DNA from: Osmia lignaria lignaria
Taxonomy: Eukaryota > Arthropoda > Insecta > Hymenoptera > Megachilidae
NCBI RefSeq assembly: GCF_051020975.1
Contig: NC_135032.1
Location: 2,356,001-2,420,000, forward strand
DNA: 64,000 nt
Reading direction: 5' to 3'
Positions within the stretch are counted from its first letter, which is position 1. Every line of letters begins with the position of its first letter. Positions 1-8,049 of the stretch are shown here, in pieces. The notes beneath the pieces are model-generated. The model had not been told where the DNA came from. It made no database searches and saw only the letters and a list, made by a program, of their open reading frames with translations. The position numbers and the translations under genes are program-made.

Positions 1-27
1 ACATTTTGCCATAGCTCGCTTCGTTTC

Positions 28-87
28 CGAGATATTTGCAGATTTATCTCAAGGGAAGGGGCCTGACGGACATATTTCGAGATATTT
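28..87 (+). repeat. Two CGAGATATTT motifs, 50 bp apart
   Basis: The 10-mer CGAGATATTT stands at 28-37 and again at 78-87. Its exact reverse complement AAATATCTCG stands at 225-234 in classes with TCTCGAT. The first copy also faces TATCTC at 45-50, giving a short inverted repeat (GAGATA, 10-base spacer, TATCTC). Class V units break the first copy (CCAAGATAC). A folding role is possible but not shown. Confidence 0.75.
38..69 (+). repeat. Internal repeat arm 1 of the monomer
   Basis: This 32-base box begins GCAGATTTATCTC and ends GGGGCC-TG-ACGG. It matches bases 152-181 of the same unit. In the consensus, the first 26 bases differ at three sites; a TG present here is then missing before ACGG. 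The hexamer GCTCGC precedes both arms at different distances. I infer that the present monomer contains an old internal duplication, or derives from a shorter ancestral unit. Confidence 0.8.
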
Positions 88-110
88 CTTCTTCTTGTTG
101 TTCTTCTTCT
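86..110 (+). repeat. Pyrimidine-rich TTC tract within the monomer
   Basis: Twenty-five bases built from TTC and TTG triplets, with only two purines (G at 97 and 100). It occurs in every unit and is the nearest thing to a microsatellite in the monomer. The class W marker is T-to-G at 101. Its length stays fixed in the units I compared, so it has not slipped as a free microsatellite would; the few variants are substitutions (for example TTATTC in units 185 and 191). Confidence 0.85.
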
Positions 111-113
111 GCA

Positions 114-124
114 CAGCTAAGCTG
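114..124 (+). repeat. Perfect dyad CAGCT-A-AGCTG
   Basis: Five-base arms flank a single A. The dyad is intact in classes C, A, R, L and W. It is broken in N2 and V units, where AGCTGG becomes AACTGG. The 1-bp deletion in unit 184 (CACAGTAAG) also destroys it; the deletion in units 97 and 121 lies just 5' of it and leaves CAGCTAAGCTG intact. Confidence 0.75.
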
Positions 125-151
125 GAAGTGGCATTTGCGGCTCGCACTAGT

Positions 152-181
152 GCAGAGTTATCTCAAAGAAAGAGGCCACGG
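152..181 (+). repeat. Internal repeat arm 2 of the monomer
   Basis: Second copy of the box at 38-69, starting GCAGAGTTATCTC and ending in ACGG. The arms are 114 bp apart, which is 38 codons, so both are read in the same frame and give similar peptides (MQIYLKGRG and VQSYLKERG). Unit 1 carries AAAGAGGCC here; most units have AAAGGGGCC and match arm 1 better. Variants in this arm (TCTCGAAG, TCTGAAAG, AAAGAGAGG) are among the best class markers. Confidence 0.8.
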
Positions 182-224
182 TGTTTCTGTATCTCTATTA
201 TGTTGGTGCGGCTTCGGAACTTTT

Positions 225-244
225 AAATATCTCGATATATCTCG
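225..244 (+). repeat. ATATCTCG direct repeats facing the 5' motifs
   Basis: AAATATCTCG (225-234) is followed by ATATCTCG (237-244), both inverted relative to the two CGAGATATTT motifs at 28-37 and 78-87. Each single strand of the monomer could therefore form a long-range stem. Classes W and R keep both copies (TCTCGAT); most other classes have TCTTGAT in the first copy and keep only the second. Confidence 0.75.
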
Positions 245-260
245 AAAACTACGCTTCTGA

Positions 261-322
261 TCAAAAAATATCATAGCACATAAATTGTGGGAAACATAAT
301 TCTCTACAAAAAACGTCTCTTA
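261..322 (+). repeat. A+T-rich 3' tail of the monomer
   Basis: About 27% G+C by hand count (17 of 62), against 40% for the whole unit, with A runs at AAAAAATATC and CTACAAAAAA. It holds the most informative class markers: AAATTGTGG or AAATTGTAGG, AAAAAGTAGG, AGAAAGTAGG, CTCCACAAATAAGG, CTCAATCCTC and AATTCCATAC. Many chimeric units switch class between the middle of the monomer and this tail. Confidence 0.85.
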
Positions 323-966
323 ACATTTTGCCATAGCTCGCTTCGTTTCCGAGATATTTGCAGATTTATCTCAAGGGAAGGGGCCTGACGGACATATTTC
401 GAGATATTTCTTCTTCTTGTTGTTCTTCTTCTGCACAGCTAAGCTGGAAGTGGCATTTGCAGCTCGCAATAGTGCAGAGTTATCTCAAAGAGAGGGGCCA
501 CGGTGTTTCTGTATCTCTATTATGTTGGTGCGGCTTCGGAACTTTTAAATATCTTGATATATCTCGAGAACTACGCTTCTGATCAAAAAATATCATAGAA
601 CATAAATTGTAGGAAACATAATTCTCTACAAAAAAGGTCTCTTAACATTTTGCCATAGCTCGCTTCGTTTCCGAGATATTTGCAGATTTATCTCAAGGGA
701 AGGGGCCTGACGGACATATTTCGAGATACTTCTTCTTCTTGTTGTTCTTCTTCTGCACAGCTAAGCTGGAAGTGGCATTTGCAGGTCGCAATAGTGCAGA
801 GTTATCTCAAAGAAAGGGGCCACGGTGTTTCTGTATCTCTATTATGTTGGTGCGGCTTCGGAACCTTTAAATATCTCGATATATCTCGAAAACTACGCTT
901 CTGATCAAAAAATATCATAGAACTTAAAAAGTAGGAAACGTAATTCTCTACAAAAAAGTTCTCTTA

Positions 967-1287
967 ACATTTTGCCATAGCTCGCTTCGTTTCCGAGATA
1001 TTTGCAGATTTATCTCAAGGGAAGGGGCCTGACAGACATATTTCGAGATATTTCTTCTTCTTCTTGTTCTTCTTCTACGCAGCTAAGCTGGAAGTGGCAT
1101 TTGCAGCTCGCAATAGTGCAGAGTTATCTCAAAGAAGGGGGCCACGGTGTTTCTGTATCTCTATTATGTTGGTGCGGCTTCGGATCTTTTAAATATCTTG
1201 ATATATCTCGAGAACTACGCATCTGATCAAAAAATATCATAGAACATAAATAGTAGGAAACTTAATTCTCTACAAAAAGGTCCCTCA
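967..1287 (+). repeat. 321-bp monomer (unit 4)
   Basis: One A is missing from the tail run (CTACAAAAAGG in place of CTACAAAAAAGG). Unit 4 also has private TTCTTGTTC and CTACGCAGC forms and GGTCCCTC near its end. It is not duplicated elsewhere in the window. Confidence 0.9.
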
Positions 1288-1931
1288 ACATTTTGCCATA
1301 GCTCGCTTCGTTTCCGAGATATTTGCAGATTTATCTCAAGGGAAGGGGCCTGACGGACATATTTCGAGATATTTCTTCTTCTTGTTGTTCTTCTTCTGCA
1401 CAGCTAAGCTGGAAGTGGCATTTGCGGCTCGCACTAGTGCAGAGTTATCTCAAAGAAAGAGGCCACGGTGTTTCTGTATCTCTATTATGTTGGTGCGGCT
1501 TCGGAACTTTTAAATATCTCGATATATCTCGAAAACTACGCTTCTGATCAAAAAATATCATAGCACATAAATTGTGGGAAACATAATTCTCTACAAAAAA
1601 CGTCTCTTAACATTTTGCCATAGCTCGCTTCGTTTCCGAGATATTTGCAGATTTATCTCAAGGGAAGGGGCCTGACGGACATATTTCGAGATATTTCTTC
1701 TTCTTGTTGTTCTTCTTCTGCACAGCTAAGCTGGAAGTGGCATTTGCAGCTCGCAATAGTGCAGAGTTATCTCAAAGAGAGGGGCCACGGTGTTTCTGTA
1801 TCTCTATTATGTTGGTGCGGCTTCGGAACTTTTAAATATCTTGATATATCTCGAGAACTACGCATCTGATCAAAAAATATCATAGAACATAAATTGTAGG
1901 AAACATAATTCTCTACAAAAAACGTCTCTTA
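1288..1931 (+). repeat. Two-unit duplication, copy 2 (units 5-6)
   Basis: Copy of units 1-2, displaced by 1287 bp (four units minus the one base missing from unit 4). It shares the private markers AAAGAGGCC and CATAGCACAT with unit 1. The next unit is the ATTCAGCTC form, which does not follow copy 1, so the exchange point lies near the unit 6/7 boundary. Confidence 0.85.
1834..1859 (+). repeat. Overlapping palindromes in the common monomer class (unit 6)
   Basis: In units with CTCGAGAACTACG, two perfect 8-bp palindromes overlap by two bases: GATATATC at 1843-1850 and TCTCGAGA at 1849-1856. Together with the upstream AAATATC, this makes the most dyad-rich part of the monomer. Classes W, R and N2 carry CTCGAAAAC and lose the second palindrome, so the array holds two versions of the site. 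Dyad-rich DNA is reported for several centromeric satellites that lack CENP-B boxes; a link here is speculation. Confidence 0.7.
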
Positions 1932-2253
1932 ACATTTTGCCATAGCTCGCTTCGTTTCCGAGATATTTGCAGATTCAGCTCAAAGGAACGGGCCTGACGG
2001 ACATATTTCGAGATATTTCTTCTTCTTGTTGTTCTTCTTCTGCACAGCTAAGCTGGAAGTGGCATTTGCAGCTCGCAATAGTGCAGAGTAATCTCAAAGA
2101 AAGGGGCCACGGTGTTTCTGTATCTCTATTATGTTGGTGCGGCTTCGGAACTTTTAAATATCTTGATATATCTCGAGAACTACGCATCTGATCGAAAAAT
2201 ATCATAGAAGATAAAAAGTAGGAAACTTAATTCTCTACAAAAAAGGTCTCTTA

Positions 2254-2897
2254 ACATTTTGCCATAGCTCGCTTCGTTTCCGAGATATTTGCAGATATAT
2301 CTCAAGGGAAGGGGCCTGACGGACATATTTCGAGATATTTCTTCTTCTTGTTGTTCTTCTTCTGCACAGCTAAGCTGGAAGTGGCATTTGCAGCTCGCAA
2401 TAGTGCAGAGTTATCTGAAAGAAAGGGGCCACGGTGTTTCTGTATCTCTATTATGTTGGTGCGGCTTCGGAACTTTTAAATATCTTGATATATCTCGAAA
2501 ACTACGCTTCTGATCAAAAAATATCATAGAACATAAATTGTACGAAACATAATTCTCTACAAAAAACGTCTCTTATCATTTTGCCATAGCTCGCTTCGTT
2601 TCCGAGATATTTGCAGATTCAGCTCAAAGGAACGGGCCTGACGGACATATTTCGAGATATTTCTTCTTCTTGTTGTTCTTCTTCTGCACAGCTAAGCTGG
2701 AAGTGGCATTTGCAGCTCGCAATAGTGCAGAGTAATCTCAAAGAAAGGGGCCACGGTGTTTCTGTATCTCTATTATGTTGGTGCGGCTTCGGAACTTTTA
2801 AATATCTTGATATATCTCGAGAACTACGCATCTGATCAAAAAATACCATAGAACATAAAAAGTAGGAAACTTAATTCTCTACAAAAAAGGTCTGTTA
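2254..2897 (+). repeat. Two-unit duplication, copy 1 (units 8-9)
   Basis: Unit 8 ends in AACGTCTCTTATCATTTTGC, with TATC in place of TAAC across the boundary, and is followed by a unit with ATTCAGCTCAAAGGAAC. The same junction and order occur at units 16-17. Unit 9 is also a close copy of unit 7, two units upstream. Confidence 0.75.
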
Positions 2898-3541
2898 ACA
2901 TTTTGCCATAGCTCGCTTCGTTTCCGAGATATTTGCAGATTTATCTCAAGGGAAGGGGCCTGACGGACATATTTCGAGATATTTCTTCTTCTTGTTGTTC
3001 TTCTTCTGCACAGCTAAGCTGGAAGTGGCATTTGCGGCTCGCAATAGTGCAGAGTTATCTCGAAGAAAGGGGCCACGGTGTTTCTGTATCTCTATTATGT
3101 TGGTGCGGCTTCGGAACTTTTAAATATCTTGATATATCTCGAGAACTACGCTTCTGATCAAAAAATATCATAGAACATAAAAAGTAGGAAACTTAATTCT
3201 CTACAAAAAAGGTCTCTTAACATTTTGCCATAGCTCGCTTCGTTTCCGAGATATTTGCAGATTTATCTCAAGGGAAGGGGCCTGACGGACATATTTCGAG
3301 ATATTTCTTCTTCTTGTTGTTCTTCTTCTGCACAGCTAAGCTGGAAGTGGCATTTGCGGCTCGCACTAGTGCAGAGTTATCTCAAAGAAAGGGGCCACGG
3401 TGTTTCTGTATCTCTATTATGTTGGTGCGGCTTCGGAACTTTTAAATATCTTGATATATCTCGAGAACTACGCATCTGATCAAAAAATATCATAAAACAT
3501 AAAAAGTAGGAAACTTAATTCTCTACAAAAAAGGTCTCTTA

Positions 3542-3863
3542 ACATTTTGCCATAGCTCTCTTCGTTTCCGAGATATTTGCAGATTTATCTCCAGGGAAGG
3601 GGCCTGACGGACATATTTCGGGATATTTCTTCTTCTTGTTGTTCTTCTTCTGCACAGCTAAGCTGGAAGTGGCATTTGCAGCTCGCAGTAGTGCAGAGTT
3701 ATCTCAAAGAAAGGGGCCACGGTGTTTCTGTATCTCTATTATGTTGGTGCGGCTTCGGAACTTTTAAATATCTTGATATATCTCGAGAACTACGCATCTG
3801 ATCAAAAAATATCATAGAACATAAAAAGTAGGAAACTTAATTCTCTACAAAAAAGGTCTCTTA
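3542..3863 (+). repeat. Single-monomer tandem duplication, copy 1 (unit 12)
   Basis: Shares CTCTCTTCG, ATCTCCAGGG, TTCGGGATAT and CGCAGTAGTGCAG with the next unit. The only difference I see is near the end (AAAGGTC here, AACGTC in unit 13). It is the simplest event in the window: one unit copied beside itself. Confidence 0.9.
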
Positions 3864-4185
3864 ACATTTTGCCATAGCTCTCTTCGTTTCCGAGATATTT
3901 GCAGATTTATCTCCAGGGAAGGGGCCTGACGGACATATTTCGGGATATTTCTTCTTCTTGTTGTTCTTCTTCTGCACAGCTAAGCTGGAAGTGGCATTTG
4001 CAGCTCGCAGTAGTGCAGAGTTATCTCAAAGAAAGGGGCCACGGTGTTTCTGTATCTCTATTATGTTGGTGCGGCTTCGGAACTTTTAAATATCTTGATA
4101 TATCTCGAGAACTACGCATCTGATCAAAAAATATCATAGAACATAAAAAGTAGGAAACTTAATTCTCTACAAAAAACGTCTCTTA
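3864..4185 (+). repeat. Single-monomer tandem duplication, copy 2 (unit 13)
   Basis: Near-identical neighbour of unit 12, with the same four private markers. Its last bases (AACGTCTC) match the tails of units 1, 5, 6, 8 and 16 instead, so the exchange that made it probably ended in the A-rich tail. Unit 14 keeps ATCTCCAGGG but has the usual CTCGCTTCG and TTCGAGATAT. Confidence 0.9.
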
Positions 4186-4829
4186 ACATTTTGCCATAGC
4201 TCGCTTCGTTTCCGAGATATTTGCAGATTTATCTCCAGGGAAGGGGCCTGACGGACATATTTCGAGATATTTCTTCTTCTTGTTGTTCTTCTTCTGCACA
4301 GCTAAGCTGGAAGTGGCATTTGCAGCTCGCAATAGTGCAGAGTTATCTAAAAGAAAGGGGCCACGGTGTTTCTGTATCTCTATTATGTTGGTGCGGCTTC
4401 GGAACTTTTAAATATCTTGATATATCTCGAGAACTACGCATCTGATCAAAAAATACCATAGAACATAAAAAGTAGGAAACTTAATTCTCTACAAAAAAGG
4501 TCTCTTAACATTTTGCCATAGCTCGCTTCGTTTCCGAGATATTTGCAGATTTATCTCAAGGGAAGGGGCCTCACGGACATATTTCGAGATATTTCTTCTT
4601 CTTGTTGTTCTTCTTCTGCACAGCTAAGCTGGAAGTGGCATTTGCGGCTCGCACTAGTGCAGAGTTATCTCAAGGAAAGGGGCCACGGTGTTTCTGTATC
4701 TCTATTATGTTGGTGCGGCTTCGGAACTTTTAAATATCTTGATATATCTCGAGAGCTACGCGTCTGATCAAAAAATATCATAGAACATAAAAAGTAGGAA
4801 ACATAATTCTCTACAAAAAAGGTCTCTTA

Positions 4830-5473
4830 ACATTTTGCCATAGCTCGCTTCGTTTCCGAGATATTTGCAGATTTATCTCAAGGGAAGGGGCCTGACGGAC
4901 ATATTTCGAGATATTTCTTCTTCTTGTTGTTCTTCTTCTGCACAGCTAAGCTGGAAGTGGCATTTGCGGCTCGCACTAGTGCAGAGTTATCTCAAAGAAA
5001 GGGGCCACGGTGTTTCTGTATCCCTATTATGTTGGTGCGGCTTCGGAACTTTTAAATATCTCGATATATCTCGAAAACTACGCTTCTGATCAAAAAATAT
5101 CATAGAACATAAATTGTAGGAAACATAATTCTCTACAAAAAACGTCTCTTATCATTTTGCCATAGCTCGCTTCGTTTCCGAGATATTTGCAGATTCAGCT
5201 CAAAGGAACTGGCCTGGCGGACATATTTCGAGATATTTCTTCTTCTTGTTGTTCTTCCTCTGCACAGCTAAGCTGGAAGTGGCATTTGCAGCTCGCAATA
5301 GTGCAGAGTTATCTCAAAGAAAGGGGCCACGGTGTTTCTGTATCTCTATTATGTTGGTGCGGCTTCGGAACTTTTAAATATCTTGATATATCTCGAGAAC
5401 TGCGCATCTGATCAAAAAATATCATAGAACATAAAAAGTAGGAAACTTAATTCTCTACAAAGAAGGTCTCTTA
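4830..5473 (+). repeat. Two-unit duplication, copy 2 (units 16-17)
   Basis: Shares the CTTATCATT junction and the following ATTCAGCTC unit with units 8-9. Unit 16 also shares GTATCCCTATT with unit 19, three units downstream. Unit 17 has GGAACTGGCC, which links it to unit 181 at 57955, more than 52 kb away, rather than to units 7 and 9 (GGAACGGGCC). Confidence 0.75.
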
Positions 5474-6117
5474 ACATTTTGCCATAGCTCGCTTCGTTTC
5501 CGAGATATTTGCAGATTTATCTCAAGGGAAGGGGCCTAACGGACATATTTCGAGATATTTCTTCTTCTTGTTGTTCTTCTTCTGCACAGCTAAACTGGAA
5601 GTGGCATTTCCAGCTCGCAATAGTGCAGAGTTATCTCAAAGAGAGGGGCCACGGTGTTTCTGTATCTCTATTATGATGGTGCGGCTTCGGAACTTTTAAA
5701 TATCTTGATATATCTCGAGAACTACGCATCTGATCAAAAAATATCATAGAACATAAAAAGTAGGAAACTTAATTCTCTACAAAAAAGGTCTCTTAACATT
5801 TTGCCATAGCTCCCTTCGTTTCCGAGATATTTGCAGATTTATCTCAAGGGAAGGGGCCTGACGGACATATTTCGAGATATTTCTTCTTCTTGTTGTACTT
5901 CTTCTGCACAGCTAAGCTGGAAGTGGCATTTGCGGCTCGCACTAGTGCAGAGTTATCTCAAAGAAAGGGGCCACGGTGTTTCTGTATCCCTATTATGTTG
6001 GTGCGGCTTCGGAACTTTTAAATATCTCGATATATCTCGAAAACTACGCTTCTGATCAAAAAATATCATAGAACATAAATTGTAGGAAACATAATTCTCT
6101 ACAAAAAACGTCTCTTA

Positions 6118-8049
6118 ACATTTTGCCATAGCTCGCTTCGTTTCCGAGATATTTGCAGATTTATCTCAAGGGAAGGGGCCTAACGGACATATTTCGTGAT
6201 ATTTCTTCTTCTTGTTGTTCTTCTTCTGCACAGCTAAGCTGGAAGTGGCATTTGCAGCTCGCATTAGTGCAGAGTTATCTCAAAGAAAGGGGCCACGGTG
6301 TTTCTGTATCTCTATTATGTTGGTGCGGCTTCTTAACTTTTAAATATCTTGATATATCTCGAGAACTACGCATCTGATCAAAAAATATCATAGAACATAG
6401 AAAGTAGGAAACTCAATCCTCTACAAAAAAGGTCTCTTAACATTTTGCAATAGCTCGCTTCGTTTCCGAGATATTTGCAGATTTATCTCAAGGGAAGGGG
6501 CCTGACGGACATATTTCGAGATATTTCTTCTTCTTGTTGTTCTTCTTCTGCACAGCTAAGCTGGAAGTGGCATTTGCAGCTCGCAATTGTGCAGAGTTAT
6601 CTCAAAGAGAGGGGCCACGGTGTTTCTGTATCTCTATTATGTTGGTGCGGCTTCGGAACTTTTAAATATCTTGATATATCTCGAGAACTACGCATCTGAT
6701 CAAAAAATATCATAGAACATAAAAAGTAGGAAACTTAATTCGCTACAAAAAAGGTCTCTTACCATTTTGCCATAGCTCGCTTCGTTTCCGAGATATTTGC
6801 AGATTTATCTCAAGGAAAGGGGCCTAACGGACATATTTCGTGATATTTCTTCTTCTTGTTGTTCTTCTTCTGCACAGCTAAACTGGAAGTGGCATTTCCA
6901 GGTCGCAATAGTGCAGAGTTATCTAAAAGAAAGGAGCCACGGTGTTTCTGTATCTCTATTATGTTGGTGCGGCTTCGGAACTTTTAAATATCTTGATATA
7001 TCTCGAGAACTACGCGTCTGATCAAAAAATATCATAGAACATAAAAAGTAGGAAACATAATTCCATACAAAAAAGGTCTCTTAACATTTTGCCATAGCTC
7101 GCTTCGTTTCCGAGATATTTGCAGATTTATCTCAAGGGAAGGGGCCTGACGGACATATTTCGAGATATTTCTTCTTCTTGTTGTTCTTCTTCTGCACAGC
7201 TAAGCTGGAAGTGGCATTTGCAGCTCGCAATAGTGCAGAGTTATCTCAAAGAGAGGGGCCACGGTGTTTCTGTATCTCTATTATGTTGGTGCGGCTTCGG
7301 AACTTTTAAATATCTTGATATATCTCGAGAACTACGCGTCTGATCAAAAAATATCATAGAACATAAAAAGTAGGAAACATAATTCCATACAAAAAAGGTC
7401 TGTTAACATTTTGCCATAGCTCGCTTCGTTTCCGAGATATTTGCAGATTTATCTGAAGGGAAGGGGCCTAACGGACATATTTCGTGATATTTCTTCTTCT
7501 TGTTGTTCTTCTTCTGCACAGCTAAGCTGGAAGTGGCATTTGCAGCTCGCGCTAGTGCAGAGTTATCTCAAAGAAAGGGGCCACGGTGTTTCTGTATCTC
7601 TATTATGTTGGTGCGGCTTCTTAACTTTTAAATATCTTGATATATCTCGAGAACTACGCATCTGATCAAAAAATATCATAGAACATAGAAAGTAGGAAAC
7701 TCAATCCTCTACAAAAAAGGTCTCTTAACATTTTGCAATAGCTCGCTTCGTTTCCGAGATATTTGCAGATTTATCTCAAGGGAAGGGGCCTGACGGACAT
7801 ATTTCGAGATATTTCTTCTTCTTGTTGTTCTTCTTCTGCACAGCTAAACTGGAAGTGGCATGTCCAGCTCGCAATAGCGCAGAGTTATCTCAAAGAAAGG
7901 GGCCACGGTGTTTCTGTATCTCTATTATGTTGGTGCGGCTTCGGAACTTTTAAATATCTTGATATATCTCGAGAACTACGCATCTGATCAAGAAATATCA
8001 TAGAACATAAAAAGTAGAAAACTTAATTCTCTACAAAAAAGGTCTCTCA
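6118..8049 (+). repeat. F-type units and followers (units 20-25)
   Basis: Units 20 and 24 carry CTTCTTAACTTT in place of CTTCGGAACTTT, then AGAAAGTAGG, CTCAATCCTC and, across the boundary, TTTTGCAATAG. The same linked set recurs at units 59-60 and 86-87, and in part at 91-92 and 115-116. This places the source of a region III component in the left part of the array. Unit 22 has AAAGGAGCCACGG, shared only with unit 183. Confidence 0.8.

Larger units (their letters stand above)
36..260 (+). other. Recurring 74-codon open frame, judged non-coding
   Basis: Most monomers share a frame of 74 codons that ends at the TGA inside TGATCA. The first codon is TTG in most units; about 35 units (classes A and N2, units 26-176) have ATG instead. 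The translation is Ser/Cys-rich, with no recognised domain, signal peptide or transmembrane segment. Eight units carry in-frame stops (units 18, 34, 100, 114, 125, 136, 180, 185) and six carry frameshifts (97, 121, 159, 172, 177, 184). Several broken forms were later duplicated intact. Class-defining substitutions are both silent (GGC/GGT, CTG/CTA, CGA/CGT) and replacing (Cys/Trp, Ser/Asn, Lys/Glu). I see no sign of coding constraint. Confidence 0.8.
1..322 (+). repeat. Reference monomer (unit 1, class R)
   Basis: This unit is used to number positions inside the monomer. It holds, in order: a 5' block with two GAGATAT motifs (29-35 and 79-85), a pyrimidine tract (86-110), a small perfect dyad (114-124), a second copy of the 5' box (152-181), a GC-rich patch (200-219), a block of ATATCTCG motifs (225-244), a TGATCA palindrome (258-263) and an A+T-rich tail (261-322). 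Hand count: 129 G+C and 14 CpG. The chosen start is arbitrary because the repeat is circularly permutable. It is identical to unit 5 (1288-1609), including the rare AAAGAGGCC and AGCACAT variants. Confidence 0.97.
1..644 (+). repeat. Two-unit duplication, copy 1 (units 1-2)
   Basis: Units 1-2 correspond to units 5-6 at 1288-1931. Unit 1 equals unit 5 base for base. Units 2 and 6 share AAAGAGAGGGG and differ at two sites I could see: CGCTTCTG against CGCATCTG, and AAAGGTC against AACGTC. The similarity stops at unit 3 versus unit 7. Confidence 0.85.
1..8049 (+). repeat. Region I, units 1-25: heterogeneous left part
   Basis: Twenty-five units with many private variants and only short-range duplications. 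Classes W, A and E, which dominate the interior, are absent. Distinctive forms are three units with ATTCAGCTCAAAGGAAC (units 7, 9, 17), three with ATCTCCAGGG (12-14), class R units (1, 5, 11, 15, 16, 19) and F units (20, 24). Unit 18 carries an in-frame TGA (TTATGATGG). No higher-order period spans the region. Confidence 0.85.

Noticed and set aside
51..63. G-quadruplex from AAGGGAAGGGGCC
   Set aside because: Only two G runs lie close together in a unit; four are needed.
60..75. Hammerhead ribozyme core, as found in some satellites
   Set aside because: CTGACGGA, and CTGATGGA in units 96, 103 and 120, resemble CUGANGA but have G at the final A position. I found no matching GAAA core with stems.
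86..110. Expanding TTC/GAA microsatellite
   Set aside because: Tract length does not vary between the units compared; only substitutions are seen.
1..322. CENP-B box
   Set aside because: Several TTCG sites exist (for example TTCGTTTCC and TTCGGAAC), but none fits TTCGNNNNANNCGGG on either strand.
1975..2849. Minus-strand open frames at 1975-2205 and 2619-2849
   Set aside because: They are antisense readings of units 7 and 9, opened by the local ATTCAGCTC variant. The translation is just the complement of the repeat and lacks any domain.
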